From Gracilibacillus sp. YIM 98692 (lineage in GTDB: Bacteria > Bacillota > Bacilli > Bacillales > Amphibacillaceae), in the NCBI RefSeq assembly GCF_010993965.1, contig NZ_WIXM01000034.1, positions 1-37,247 on the forward strand: 37,247 nt of DNA, read 5' to 3'. Under the pieces are notes generated by a model, which had not been told where the DNA came from, ran no database searches, and saw nothing but the letters and a program-made list of their open reading frames with translations. Below are positions 21,522-31,138 of the stretch, one piece after another (within the stretch, counting starts at the first letter, position 1; the number at the start of each line of letters is the position of its first letter). The translations under genes were made by a program, and so were the position numbers.

Positions 21522-22580
21522 TTGAAGGTGCATCCATCACAACTTATCCCGGGGTGTCTTATAGTAGATGCAGTCAAAGATAACAGCAACCATCCCATCA
21601 TTCCTTCTAATACGGCCATTAACCCGAAACATATTCAGATACTTTTACAATTAGGTATAGAGCAAGTAGAGGTTTCGGAAAAGTTATCTAATGGGGGTAT
21701 TTTCCACCCCAAAAGGGACAGTCATGACGATAGACAGTTGTTTTACAATATGTATATACAAACTGTCCGTCAATATAAAAAACTGTTTCATCAGTGGAAA
21801 ACTACACATAAGGTAATTGCGGCAGAAGTGATAGATTTAATGAATCCAATCTTGGATCTATTGGATGAGGTGAAGATGGATATCTTTGCTTTATCTGAAT
21901 GGTCTACTAAACAAGATTACTTTTATCACCATGCTGTTTCCCTTTCCCTTCTTTCTGGCTATCTTGCTAAGATGCTGGGGCTTAAAAAAGAATGGAAACA
22001 AGTTGCTTTTGCCGGAGCCTTAGCGGATTGTGGAAAAGCATTAATTCATACAAATTGCTATTTAAAAGATAAACGTCTAACACTATCAGACTATAAACAG
22101 TTACAAAAGCACCCTTTATATTCATACCGACTGATTAAATATCATGATGCTTTTCCAAATCCCGTAATAAAAGCCGTATTACAACATCATGAACGGTCTG
22201 ATGGAAGCGGATATCCATTTGGTATAAAGGGAGATAACATCCATCTTTTTGCAAAGATCTTAGCTCTTTGTGATATGTATCATGCGATGACGTCTGAGAG
22301 AATCTATTCGAAGAAACAAACGCCATTTAAAGTAGCAGAATATTTGATCAGATCAGAACAGGGCAAACTAGATAAAAGAGTATTAAAATGCTTTATTCAA
22401 TCATTTTTTCTTTTACCTAAAGGAACTCGTGTATTGCTGTCTAATCAGAAGGAAGCATATATACAGCATACTCCCATAGAATATCCAGTAAGACCGACGG
22501 TTGTTCTTAAAGAAAATGGGAAAGTGTTAGATTTGAAGAAGAAACCTGCTTGGTATATTGAAAAATGGATACAGGAATAA
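21522..22580 (+). CDS. HD-GYP-type protein with altered HD motif
   Basis: A 352-residue protein of the HD-GYP family; active members are cyclic-di-GMP phosphodiesterases. An N-terminal regulatory segment (VHPSQLIPGCLIVDAV, about 3-55) precedes the domain. The conserved His137, Asp169-Gly171-Lys172, His197 (KHPLYSY), His222-His223-Glu224, DGSGYP (227-232) and Asp251 are present, but the HD motif reads LADCGK instead of LHDxGK, so one metal-ligand histidine is Ala168. Activity may be lost or altered. Translation probably starts at the TTG after an AGGGGTG site. It lies between gyrA and guaB, where B. subtilis has an rRNA operon and yaaC. Confidence 0.85.
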   Translation: MKVHPSQLIPGCLIVDAVKDNSNHPIIPSNTAINPKHIQILLQLGIEQVEVSEKLSNGGIFHPKRDSHDDRQLFYNMYIQTVRQYKKLFHQWKTTHKVIAAEVIDLMNPILDLLDEVKMDIFALSEWSTKQDYFYHHAVSLSLLSGYLAKMLGLKKEWKQVAFAGALADCGKALIHTNCYLKDKRLTLSDYKQLQKHPLYSYRLIKYHDAFPNPVIKAVLQHHERSDGSGYPFGIKGDNIHLFAKILALCDMYHAMTSERIYSKKQTPFKVAEYLIRSEQGKLDKRVLKCFIQSFFLLPKGTRVLLSNQKEAYIQHTPIEYPVRPTVVLKENGKVLDLKKKPAWYIEKWIQE

Positions 22581-22591
22581 TTTTAATGTAA

Positions 22592-22630
22592 AGAAGGAAG
22601 TATCAAATATCTTCCTTCTATTATTTTTTT
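22592..22630 (+). terminator. Terminator after the HD-GYP gene
   Basis: AGAAGGAAG (22592-22600) pairs perfectly with CTTCCTTCT (22611-22619) around a 10-base loop and is followed by a T-rich run (22621-22630). It ends the gyrase-HD-GYP transcript before guaB. Confidence 0.85.
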
Positions 22631-22715
22631 AAAAAACATTACCCTGTGTAAACTCTTACATTGTTGTTGTAATGAAAAGTTCTGAAAAAGTGTGGAAAAA
22701 CGCCATAAAAAAGGG

Positions 22716-22755
22716 TTGAAAAACGTGAAAACATGTCGTATTGTAAATTACAATA
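22716..22755 (+). promoter_or_regulatory. Candidate guaB promoter with overlapping 17-bp palindrome
   Basis: TTGAAA (22716-22721) and TATTGT (22739-22744) lie 17 bp apart. The -10 is the first half of a perfect palindrome, TATTGTAAATTACAATA (22739-22755), as expected for a repressor operator. A looser TTACA-N7-TGTAA lies upstream at 22657-22673. The regulator is not identified. Confidence 0.4.
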
Positions 22756-22814
22756 GTTAGATAAATATTTTCTTAAATTACTCTAACACTAGGCATTGAC
22801 AGCTATTCATGTAA

Positions 22815-24320
<1,506 letters not shown>

Positions 24321-24340
24321 TAAAGGAAAACAAAAAGCAG

Positions 24341-24373
24341 AAGAAAACTTGGGAATGCCAAGTTTTCTTTTTA
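24341..24373 (+). terminator. Terminator after guaB
   Basis: AAGAAAACTTGG (24341-24352) and CCAAGTTTTCTT (24358-24369) form a 12-bp stem with a 5-base loop followed by TTTT, 20 bp after the guaB stop. Confidence 0.85.
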
Positions 24374-24493
24374 ACTAGTAATCAAACTTTTGGCTAATTG
24401 TCGAATATTGTAAATGGTTATTTTGTGGCATTTTTTATTAGGTGGAGTTGTGATAAAATATTTGGGTGAAATAAATTGTCGGAGGTAAGTGGT

Positions 24494-25834
24494 GTGAAAG
24501 CAAATATAAAGAGTTTATATGCCATTATGATGGTAATGGTTTTGATGATCGCTTCTTATTCTGTTGGTTCCATTAAGGTTGAAGCAGCAGAGGAATTAGA
24601 TTTACAAGCAGAGTCTGCTATTATAGTAGATGCCAAAACTGGAAAAGTATTATATGAAAAGCAATCTGATCTAAAGTTGCCTCCTGCTAGTATGACGAAA
24701 ATGATGACGGAATACTTAGTATTGGAAGCTATTAGTGAGGGCAAGATAGATTGGGACACAACAACACAAGTAGGAGATTATGCTTACGGTATTTCAGCTG
24801 ATCCCGTTTTTTCAGGTATTGGTCTTATTCAGGACAAAGACTACACTGTTCGTGAGCTTTATGAAGGAATGGCTATTATCTCAGATAATGCCACAACCAT
24901 AACATTAGCAGAATTAGTAGCTGGATCAGAAAGCGAATTTGTTAAAATGATGAACGATAAAGCAGAGGAAATGGGACTTCCTGAATATAAATTTGTGAAC
25001 TCTACAGGTTTATCGAATGAAGACCTAGGGGAAAATTACCCAGAAGGTACGGAACCTAATGCAGATAATTTACTGTCTGCAAGATCTGCAGCATTATTAG
25101 CTTATCATTTAATTAATGATTATCCTGAAGTATTAGATTATTCAAGTACGATGATGTCAGAATTAGATGATCAACCATTGCAAAACTTAAACTGGATGCT
25201 TCCGTGGGAAGATAATAATTTTGTGCCATTTCATTTTGAGGGAGTAGATGGTCTGAAAACTGGATGGACACAAGAAGCTGGTTATTGTTTTACAGGAACA
25301 GCAAAACAGGGGGATCGTCGTTTAATTACAGTAGTAATGAAAACAGATAGCAAGGAAGAACGTTTTAATCAAACAAAAAAATTAATGGAATATGGGTTCT
25401 CACAGTTTGAAACAACAGAATTATTTGAAGCAGGCTATCAAATACAAGACGAGTCTACTCTTTCAGTTGAAAAAGGGAAAGAAGAACAAGTAGAACTGGA
25501 AACAAGTGAAGCGATGGAAGCAATGGTTAAAACAGGTGAAGAAGATTTATACGAATTAACGTATGAGATAAATGAAAATAACTTAAATGAAAACGGTGCT
25601 CTAACTGCCCCAGTTGAAGCTGGTCAAGTAGTAGGTGAAGCTGTTTTACAATATAAAGGTGACAATGACTACGGCTATATAGGCGGAATTGGAACAGAAC
25701 AGCGTGTAGACCTAGTAACCACGACAGGTGTAGAAAAGTCTAATTGGTTCATGCTAACAATGGGAGCTATAGGGAACTTCTTCAGCAATATATTTACAAC
25801 TGTTTCGGATGCAGTAAAAGGATTATTTAGCTAA
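24494..25834 (+). CDS. dacA: D-alanyl-D-alanine carboxypeptidase (PBP5)
   Basis: A low-molecular-weight penicillin-binding protein that trims the terminal D-Ala of peptidoglycan stem peptides. The GTG at 24494, preceded by GGAGGTAAG, gives 446 residues; a TTG six codons upstream is rejected because it lies before that site. A signal peptide (about 1-31, cleaved near VEA-AE) precedes the mature protein. The three active-site motifs are SMTK (Ser66-Lys69), SDN (130-132) and KTG (255-257). The C-terminal amphipathic helix (GAIGNFFSNIFTTVSDAVKG) would anchor it to the membrane surface. An extended -10 (TGATAAAAT) lies about 30 bp upstream. Confidence 0.95.
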   Translation: MKANIKSLYAIMMVMVLMIASYSVGSIKVEAAEELDLQAESAIIVDAKTGKVLYEKQSDLKLPPASMTKMMTEYLVLEAISEGKIDWDTTTQVGDYAYGISADPVFSGIGLIQDKDYTVRELYEGMAIISDNATTITLAELVAGSESEFVKMMNDKAEEMGLPEYKFVNSTGLSNEDLGENYPEGTEPNADNLLSARSAALLAYHLINDYPEVLDYSSTMMSELDDQPLQNLNWMLPWEDNNFVPFHFEGVDGLKTGWTQEAGYCFTGTAKQGDRRLITVVMKTDSKEERFNQTKKLMEYGFSQFETTELFEAGYQIQDESTLSVEKGKEEQVELETSEAMEAMVKTGEEDLYELTYEINENNLNENGALTAPVEAGQVVGEAVLQYKGDNDYGYIGGIGTEQRVDLVTTTGVEKSNWFMLTMGAIGNFFSNIFTTVSDAVKGLFS

Positions 25835-25848
25835 TCCGATGGCAGCAC

Positions 25849-25878
25849 TTGGCATTTGTTAAATTTTTGTTATATAAT
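25849..25878 (+). promoter_or_regulatory. Sigma-A promoter of pdxST
   Basis: TTGGCA (25849-25854) and a perfect TATAAT (25873-25878) are 18 bp apart, about 70 bp upstream of the pdxS start, directly after dacA. Confidence 0.7.
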
Positions 25879-25946
25879 GTAGAAGGATACAAGAGTCGAT
25901 AGGAATCTATGTAAGATAGTAAGTTCATATTAGGAGGAAATAGAGA

Positions 25947-26831
25947 ATGTCTAAAGTAGGTACAGATCGAGTAAAAAGAGGTATGGCTGAAATGCAAAAA
26001 GGCGGCGTTATTATGGACGTTGTAAATGCAGAACAAGCTAAAATTGCAGAAGAAGCTGGTGCAGTTGCTGTTATGGCTTTAGAACGTGTTCCGTCTGACA
26101 TTCGCGCTGCAGGCGGTGTAGCTCGTATGGCAGATCCAACGATTGTAGAGGAAGTAATGAATGCTGTTTCTATTCCAGTAATGGCGAAAGCACGTATCGG
26201 CCATATTGTAGAAGCACGTGTTTTAGAGTCTATGGGTGTGGATTACATTGATGAAAGTGAAGTGTTAACACCTGCTGATGAGGTATACCACTTAAATAAA
26301 AAAGAATATACCGTACCTTTTGTTTGCGGTTGCCGTAATCTAGGGGAAGCAGCTCGACGTATTGGTGAAGGTTCTTCTATGCTTCGAACAAAAGGAGAGC
26401 CGGGAACTGGAAATATTGTAGAAGCCGTTCGCCATATTCGTGAAGTAAATGCACAAGTTCGTAAGCTTGTAAACATGTCAGAAGATGAAGTAATGACTTA
26501 TGCAAAAGATTTAGGCGCACCATATGAAGTGCTGTTAGACATTAAAGATAGAGGTCGCTTACCTGTTGTAAACTTTGCCGCAGGAGGAGTGGCAACACCT
26601 GCTGATGCAGCATTAATGATGCAGTTAGGAGCAGACGGTGTATTTGTTGGTTCTGGTATTTTTAAATCAGATAATCCAGCAAACTTTGCAAGATCGATTG
26701 TAGAAGCAACTACCCATTATGAAGACTATGATTTAATTGCAAAAGTATCTAAAGGTATTGGTACTGCTATGAAAGGTTTAGAAATTAGTACCATAGCACC
26801 AGAAGAACGTATGCAAGATCGTGGTTGGTAA
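25947..26831 (+). CDS. pdxS: Pyridoxal 5'-phosphate synthase lyase subunit PdxS
   Basis: The 294-residue synthase subunit of the DXP-independent PLP pathway. It makes PLP from ribose 5-phosphate, glyceraldehyde 3-phosphate and ammonia supplied by PdxT. The catalytic lysines are visible at Lys81 (VMAKARIGH) and Lys149 ([11 protein letters not shown]), with Asp24 near the N-terminus; the phosphate-binding [27 protein letters not shown] segment is intact when read in parts. Twelve such subunits form the core of the complex. An AGGAGG site precedes the ATG, and pdxT starts 22 bp downstream. Confidence 0.98.
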   Translation: MSKVGTDRVKRGMAEMQKGGVIMDVVNAEQAKIAEEAGAVAVMALERVPSDIRAAGGVARMADPTIVEEVMNAVSIPVMAKARIGHIVEARVLESMGVDYIDESEVLTPADEVYHLNKKEYTVPFVCGCRNLGEAARRIGEGSSMLRTKGEPGTGNIVEAVRHIREVNAQVRKLVNMSEDEVMTYAKDLGAPYEVLLDIKDRGRLPVVNFAAGGVATPADAALMMQLGADGVFVGSGIFKSDNPANFARSIVEATTHYEDYDLIAKVSKGIGTAMKGLEISTIAPEERMQDRGW

Positions 26832-26853
26832 GAGCTAGTGAGGAGATAACATC

Positions 26854-27432
26854 ATGGTTAGAATTGGAGTATTAGGCTTACAAGGTGCAATTCGTGAACA
26901 TATCCATGCCATCGAGGCTAGTGGTGCAGAAGGCATGGTTATAAAAAGAAAAGAGCAGCTAGAAGAAGTAGACGGTTTGATTCTCCCAGGTGGGGAAAGT
27001 ACAACAATGCGTCGATTAATCGATAAATATGATTTTTTCGATGCACTCATAAGCTTTGGAAAACAAGGGAAACCAATCTTTGGGACTTGTGCAGGCCTTA
27101 TTTTATTAGCAAACAACATTCATGGACAAGAACAGGCCCATTTATCATTAATGGATATAACTGTTGAGCGTAATGCTTTTGGGCGTCAACGAGAATCCTT
27201 TGAAGCATCGCTATCTGTAGAAGGTGTAGGAGAAGATTTTGAAGCTGTATTTATTCGTGCACCTTATATTGTAGAAGTTGGTCCAGAAACAGAAATATTA
27301 GCAAGCTATCAAGGCAAGATTGTAGCAGCTAGGCAAGGGCATTATATGTGCAGCGCTTTTCATCCTGAATTAACTGAAGATTATCGTTTGACTGCATATT
27401 TTACAGATATGGTAAAAGAATATCAGAAATAA
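26854..27432 (+). CDS. pdxT: Pyridoxal 5'-phosphate synthase glutaminase subunit PdxT
   Basis: A 192-residue class I glutamine amidotransferase that hydrolyses glutamine and channels ammonia to PdxS. The catalytic triad is Cys79 ([11 protein letters not shown]), His170 and Glu172 (FHPEL). The oxyanion and interface region LPGGEST is at residues 44-50. A GTGAGGAG site precedes the ATG, and it is cotranscribed with pdxS. The serS leader RNA begins immediately after its stop codon. Confidence 0.97.
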   Translation: MVRIGVLGLQGAIREHIHAIEASGAEGMVIKRKEQLEEVDGLILPGGESTTMRRLIDKYDFFDALISFGKQGKPIFGTCAGLILLANNIHGQEQAHLSLMDITVERNAFGRQRESFEASLSVEGVGEDFEAVFIRAPYIVEVGPETEILASYQGKIVAARQGHYMCSAFHPELTEDYRLTAYFTDMVKEYQK

Positions 27433-27439
27433 AACATGG

Positions 27440-27671
27440 AAAGGAAGTAGTAGCCAATCTCCTTTATGAACAGAGAGCCGATGGTTGGTGTGAATCGGTA
27501 TAAAGGCTTGGTGAATCCATCCTTGAGTGGTATATGAAAACAATCGTGTAAATATACCCGGTACGATGCCGTTATCATCTTAATCAAGTTGGGAGAAATA
27601 TCTTCTTCAAACAGGGTGGTATCGCGGGAAAAACTCTCGTCCCTAATTTTATAGGGACGGGAGTTTTTTTG
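27440..27671 (+). ncRNA. T-box leader of serS (tRNA-Ser-sensing)
   Basis: The pdxT-serS gap holds a T-box riboswitch. The specifier loop reads GTGAATCCATCC, so the specifier is UCC (27516-27518), a serine codon. The T-box AGGGTGGTATCGCGGG begins at 27613; one base differs from the usual ACCGCG. It is followed by an intrinsic terminator: ACTCTCGTCCCT pairs with AGGGACGGGAGT (about 27633-27664), then TTTTTTT. Uncharged tRNA-Ser should favour the antiterminator and serS transcription. The remaining 27672-27817 stretch holds the serS leader and ribosome binding site. Confidence 0.93.
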
Positions 27672-27817
27672 TAAATTGGCTTTATTGATGATTTCATATA
27701 GCTCGGGGAGCAAGTATCTCCCCTCAGCGTCGGTTAAACTCTCATCTTAATAAGAATTTCATTTTACTTAGAAGAAATATGAATAAATACAGCTCATCAC
27801 AAAAGGAGGACTAAAAT

Positions 27818-29089
27818 ATGCTAGACATGAAAATATTGCGAAAGAATTTTACCGAAGTGAAGGAGAAATTAGCCCATCGAGGTGAGGACTTATCAGATTT
27901 AGATCGTTTTGGCGAATTAGACGAAAAAAGAAGAGAATTGATTGCAGAAACAGAACAATTAAAAGCAAAACGTAACGAGGTATCTAAAGAAATTTCCCAG
28001 TTAAAAAAAGAGAAGAAAGATGCTGACGATAGAATAGCTGAAATGCGTCAAGTTGGCGACAGAATTAAAACGATTGATAAGGAATTAAAGCAAGTAGAGG
28101 AAGAGTTAGAAAACCTAATGCTTTCCATACCAAATATTCCACATGAAACAACCCCTATTGGTGAAACAGAAGAGGATAATGTGGAAGCGCGACAATGGGG
28201 CGACATACCAAATTTTGATTTTGAAGAAAAGCCACACTGGGATTTAGCAACAAATAAAGATATCTTAGACTTTGAACGAGCTTCAAAAGTAACAGGCAGT
28301 CGTTTTGTCTTTTATAAAGGTTTAGGTGCTCGATTAGAACGTGCGTTAATGAACTTTATGATGGATTTACATGCTGATGAACATGGTTATACCGAAATGT
28401 TACCGCCTTATATGGTGAATCGCACCAGTATGACAGGAACAGGACAGCTGCCAAAATTTGAAGAGGATGCATTTCAACTAGAAGGTTGGGATTATTTCCT
28501 AGTGCCAACAGCAGAAGTCCCTGTGACGAACTATTATCGTGATGATATTTTGTCTGTTGATGATTTACCTAAAAAATATACTGCATTTAGTGGGAGTTTC
28601 CGTTCTGAAGCAGGTTCTGCCGGTCGAGATACAAGAGGGCTAATACGCCAGCATCAATTTAATAAAGTAGAGCTTGTCCAATTTGTAAAACCAGAGGATT
28701 CTTACACAGTGTTAGAAGAGCTGACAGGTCATGCGGAGAAGGTGTTGCAGTTACTAAAATTGCCTTATCGTGTGATGAGCATGTGTACAGCTGATTTAGG
28801 TTTTACTGCTGCAAAGAAATATGATATTGAGGTATGGATGCCTAGTAATGATACTTATAGGGAAATTTCTTCTTGCTCTAACTTTGAAGACTTCCAAGCA
28901 CGTCGAGCAGGTATTCGCTTCCGTCGTGAGGAGAAAGGAAAACCGGAATTTGTTCATACATTAAATGGATCAGGTCTTGCTATTGGTCGTACTGTTGCAG
29001 CTATTCTTGAAAATTACCAGCAGGAAGATGGATCGATAAAAGTTCCTGATGTTTTAGTACCATATATGGGTGGCAAAACGATTATGTAA
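27818..29089 (+). CDS. serS: Seryl-tRNA synthetase
   Basis: A 423-residue class II synthetase charging tRNA-Ser. The N-terminal antiparallel coiled-coil arm (about 30-105, rich in E/K/R and including [19 protein letters not shown]) contacts the long variable arm of tRNA-Ser. Motif 2 is [20 protein letters not shown] and motif 3 is [26 protein letters not shown] lies seven bases before the ATG. Expression is controlled by the T-box leader upstream, and a tRNA-Ser gene follows 126 bp downstream. Confidence 0.98.
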   Translation: MLDMKILRKNFTEVKEKLAHRGEDLSDLDRFGELDEKRRELIAETEQLKAKRNEVSKEISQLKKEKKDADDRIAEMRQVGDRIKTIDKELKQVEEELENLMLSIPNIPHETTPIGETEEDNVEARQWGDIPNFDFEEKPHWDLATNKDILDFERASKVTGSRFVFYKGLGARLERALMNFMMDLHADEHGYTEMLPPYMVNRTSMTGTGQLPKFEEDAFQLEGWDYFLVPTAEVPVTNYYRDDILSVDDLPKKYTAFSGSFRSEAGSAGRDTRGLIRQHQFNKVELVQFVKPEDSYTVLEELTGHAEKVLQLLKLPYRVMSMCTADLGFTAAKKYDIEVWMPSNDTYREISSCSNFEDFQARRAGIRFRREEKGKPEFVHTLNGSGLAIGRTVAAILENYQQEDGSIKVPDVLVPYMGGKTIM

Positions 29090-29120
29090 AGATTTATTTA
29101 TTAGTACATTTTTACTATCA

Positions 29121-29156
29121 TTCGTCTATCTTCAAAAAAAATTGGAGATAGACGAA
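29121..29156 (+). terminator. Hairpin after serS without a clear U-run
   Basis: TTCGTCTATCTT and GGAGATAGACGAA form a stem of about 12 bp (one G-U) around an A-rich loop, 30 bp after serS. The following bases are A-rich rather than T-rich, so it may be an RNA-stabilising end rather than an intrinsic terminator. Confidence 0.4.
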
Positions 29157-29164
29157 AAATATTG

Positions 29165-29193
29165 TTGACTTATAAAATTCTGTATGCTATATT
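29165..29193 (+). promoter_or_regulatory. Promoter of tRNA-Ser
   Basis: TTGACT (29165-29170) and TATATT (29188-29193) are separated by exactly 17 bp, placing the start of transcription about 15 bp before the tRNA. Confidence 0.75.
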
Positions 29194-29215
29194 ATTATTT
29201 GTCGTCAACAAATAA

Positions 29216-29308
29216 GGAGGAGTACCCAAGTCTGGCTGAAGGGAGCGGTCTTGAAAACCGCCAGGGGCTTCACGGCTCGCGGGGGTTCGAATCCCTCCTC
29301 CTCCGCCA
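29216..29308 (+). tRNA. tRNA-Ser (anticodon UGA)
   Basis: A 93-nt class II tRNA. The acceptor stem GGAGGAG pairs with CTCCTCC, the discriminator is G (29305), and CCA is encoded. The anticodon stem GCGGT/ACCGC holds loop CTTGAAA, giving anticodon TGA (29252-29254), which reads UCA. A long variable arm typical of tRNA-Ser and a GGTTCGAATCC T-loop follow. In B. subtilis a tRNA-Ser also follows serS. Confidence 0.98.
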
Positions 29309-29340
29309 TGATTTCAACACAAAATTGGAGATTATAGATA

Positions 29341-29375
29341 AAAAATCGTTATAGTGTATATAACGATTTTTTTTA
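29341..29375 (+). terminator. Terminator after tRNA-Ser
   Basis: AAAAATCGTTATA (29341-29353) pairs with TATAACGATTTTT (29359-29371) around a 5-base loop, followed by further Ts. Its A/T symmetry lets it work in both directions. Confidence 0.85.
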
Positions 29376-29398
29376 TTTAATGATAAGAAAGCATAAAA

Positions 29399-29597
29399 CT
29401 CATTCATAATATCCATATACTGCGCATTAACTTTAACATGACTTTCTATCATTCTTACTTAGGTGAGTGCTAGTACCGCACTGCGGAAAAACACTTGCTT
29501 TCCGTGGGGAACGCTTCAGCCTCCTCACGAGCAAAAAGCCTCGCTGCGGGGTCTTCAGACTGTTCCTTTCCCACAGGAGTCTCGCATTTTTCCGCAG
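29399..29597 (+). repeat. Composite module B plus module A repeat
   Basis: Module B (29399-29430, CATTCATAATATCCATATAC and on) is followed 82 bp from its start by module A (29481-29597). Module A has terminal arms CTGCGGAAAAA and TTTTTCCGCAG and an internal GCTTTCCGTGGG...CCCACAGGAGTCTCGC. The same two modules with the same 82-bp spacing recur at 37101. Together with the next copies it fills the 0.6-kb gap between tRNA-Ser and proC. I see no gene here; open frames across it are by-products of the repeat. Confidence 0.75.
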
Positions 29598-29680
29598 CTT
29601 GGATTGGTGCTCGTTTTGAGTGCGCTATAAAAACTGTTAAAAAATGGAACGCATCATAAATCATATCACTCACTAGCGCA

Positions 29681-29788
29681 GACAACATACGAAGACTCCT
29701 GCTCAGAACACGAGCTGAAAATCCCGCAGGCAGCGGTTTTCTGCCGAGGAAGTTGAAGCCGTGCCCGCGGAAAGCGAAGTATGTTGTC
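29681..29788 (-). repeat. Module-A palindromic repeat, opposite orientation
   Basis: GACAACATAC (29681-29690) and GTATGTTGTC (29779-29788) are perfect terminal inverted repeats. Read on the minus strand, the interior (ACTTCGCTTTCCGCGGGC ... GGAGTCTTCGTAT) aligns with the copy at 29481-29597. It lies about 80 bp from that copy, pointing the other way. Confidence 0.75.
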
Positions 29789-29851
29789 GGAGCGTAATGA
29801 TAGCAGTAACCAAAAATGAGGGCGATATAGTCACTCCTTTAATATTTTTAC

Positions 29852-29880
29852 TATGTCGCAGTATGGTTCTACTACGACAT
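29852..29880 (-). repeat. Module-B copy with hairpin, left of proC
   Basis: ATGTCGCAGTA and TACTACGACAT form an 11-bp stem with one mismatch around a 6-base loop. The minus strand of 29857-29877 matches 30844-30864, right of proC, at 19 of 21 positions, so proC is bracketed by inverted module-B copies. Confidence 0.65.
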
Positions 29881-29986
29881 TTATATATGAGAAAAATCAT
29901 GAAGGATCGGGTGGGTTATGCTCGGTTTTTCTTTGATTAGCAGATCATGTATAATAGATCTAGTATACATAAAAAGGGTGAGTGAC

Positions 29987-30808
29987 ATGAATCAAACGAT
30001 TGCGTTTCTAGGTGCTGGATCGATGGCTGAAGCAATTATTGCTGGTATGACTGCAAAAGAAATTGTACCATCCAACCAAATTATCGCAACCAATCGTACT
30101 AATCAAGAACGGTTAACTATTCTAGAAGACAAATATGAAATTCAAACATCACAAGATAAACAAAAGGCGATTGTGCAGAGTGATATGATCATTTTAGCCA
30201 TGAAGCCGAAAGACATTACAACTTCCGTAGAAGAGATTCTACCCTATATAACAAAAGGGAAAATTGTCGTTTCTTTACTAGCTGGAATCTCTACTAGCTT
30301 TATTGAGAAGCAATTAGATAAGGAGATTCCAGTTGTGAGAGTAATGCCTAATACTTCTGCAACAATCGGGCAATCGGCAACAACCATTGCGAAAGGGACT
30401 TTTGCAACAGATAAAAATATGCAGTTAGTGGAAACGTTGATGCAATCTATTGGAACAACGACAGTCATTAATGAAGAGGATATGGATGCTTTTACAGCAT
30501 TGGCAGGTAGTGGTCCAGCTTTCTATTATTATATGGTCGAAGCAATGGAACAATTTGTGCAAAATAACGATTTAGATATGGAAATAGCAAAACCGCTTAT
30601 GATTCAAACACTACAAGGTGTAACCGAAATGTTAAAAGAGTCACCTGATTCTCCAAAAGTACTGAGAGAAAAGATTACAAGCCCAGGCGGGACTACAGAA
30701 GCTGGTTTGAATGTGCTAGCTTCTTATGATTTCCAAAAAGCAGTTTATGATTGTTTAGAAAAAGCCGCGCAAAAATCTGGCGAGTTAAGAAAAGCATTCG
30801 AAAAATAA
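29987..30808 (+). CDS. proC: Pyrroline-5-carboxylate reductase
   Basis: A 273-residue NAD(P)H-dependent enzyme catalysing the last step of proline synthesis. The Rossmann motif FLGAGSM is at residues 7-13. The conserved ALAGSGPAFYYYMVEAM and the C-terminal ITSPGGTTEAGL segments are diagnostic of the P5CR family. The frame is open for 23 codons upstream, but the ATG at 29987 has an AGGGTGAG site and gives the usual length. A TATAAT lies at 29950-29955, without a clear -35. The gene is bracketed by inverted module-B repeats and lies between two tRNA genes. The product could be one of several P5C reductase paralogues, as in B. subtilis (ProG, ProH, ProI). Confidence 0.95.
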   Translation: MNQTIAFLGAGSMAEAIIAGMTAKEIVPSNQIIATNRTNQERLTILEDKYEIQTSQDKQKAIVQSDMIILAMKPKDITTSVEEILPYITKGKIVVSLLAGISTSFIEKQLDKEIPVVRVMPNTSATIGQSATTIAKGTFATDKNMQLVETLMQSIGTTTVINEEDMDAFTALAGSGPAFYYYMVEAMEQFVQNNDLDMEIAKPLMIQTLQGVTEMLKESPDSPKVLREKITSPGGTTEAGLNVLASYDFQKAVYDCLEKAAQKSGELRKAFEK

Positions 30809-30842
30809 AATAAGACTATTTTCTCATCCTTGTTGCTTTTTC

Positions 30843-30930
30843 ATCGTAGTAGAACAAAACTGCGTACTCCATTGAGACAAGTGGAGGAAAACTTTCCTAA
30901 AGTTACTACACAGTTTATGGAAACTGCGAC
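30843..30930. repeat. Paired inverted module-B copies after proC
   Basis: One module-B copy (30844-30864, TCGTAGTAGAACAAAACTGC) faces a second (30902-30929), whose minus strand reads CAGTTTCCATAAACTGTGTA and matches 37110-37133 with few changes. The pair forms an inverted element of about 88 bp that begins about 35 bp after the proC stop. Confidence 0.6.
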
Positions 30931-30984
30931 ATAAGATCTTTACTTACTTCTGCTAAATATGATGTGATAGCAACAATTTTTTAT

Positions 30985-31023
30985 AAAAAAGCAAGATACA
31001 AAATCCTGCTGTATCTTGCTTTT
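30985..31023. terminator. Bidirectional terminator between proC and tRNA-Arg
   Basis: AAAGCAAGATACA (30988-31000) and TGTATCTTGCTTT (31010-31022) form a perfect 13-bp stem with a 9-base loop. The minus strand ends in a run of Ts, so it is strongest for leftward transcripts, such as read-through from the ger operon; on the plus strand it ends in TTTT. Confidence 0.75.
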
Positions 31024-31048
31024 CAAATCTATTACTATTTTGTATAAT
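31020..31048 (+). promoter_or_regulatory. Candidate promoter of tRNA-Arg
   Basis: A perfect TATAAT at 31043-31048 lies 17 bp after TTTTCA (31020-31025), about 12 bp upstream of the tRNA. The -35 overlaps the preceding terminator stem. Confidence 0.55.
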
Positions 31049-31059
31049 AACATTTGTAT

Positions 31060-31132
31060 GGCCCTATAGCTCAGGGGATAGAGCGTTCGTTTCCTAAACG
31101 ATGCGTCGCAGGTTCGAATCCTGCTAGGGCCG
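31060..31132 (+). tRNA. tRNA-Arg (anticodon CCU)
   Basis: A 73-nt tRNA. Acceptor GGCCCTA pairs with TAGGGCC, the discriminator is G, and no CCA is encoded. The anticodon loop TTCCTAA gives CCT (31093-31095), reading AGG. The first anticodon-stem pair is a T-T mismatch. GGTTCGAATCC is the T-loop. A run of seven Ts (31134-31140) follows directly and should end transcription. Confidence 0.95.
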
Positions 31133-31138
31133 CTTTTT

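Noticed and set aside
22670-22690. PurR box near guaB
   Set aside because: The best match to the PurBox has two mismatches and no second box was found.
29270-29452. 60-codon minus-strand frame over tRNA-Ser
   Set aside because: Its C-terminus (SWRRRRDSNPREP) is the antisense of the tRNA, a well-known false prediction.
29470-29900. Minus-strand frames between tRNA-Ser and proC
   Set aside because: They follow the palindromic repeats, and their peptides recur only at another repeat copy.
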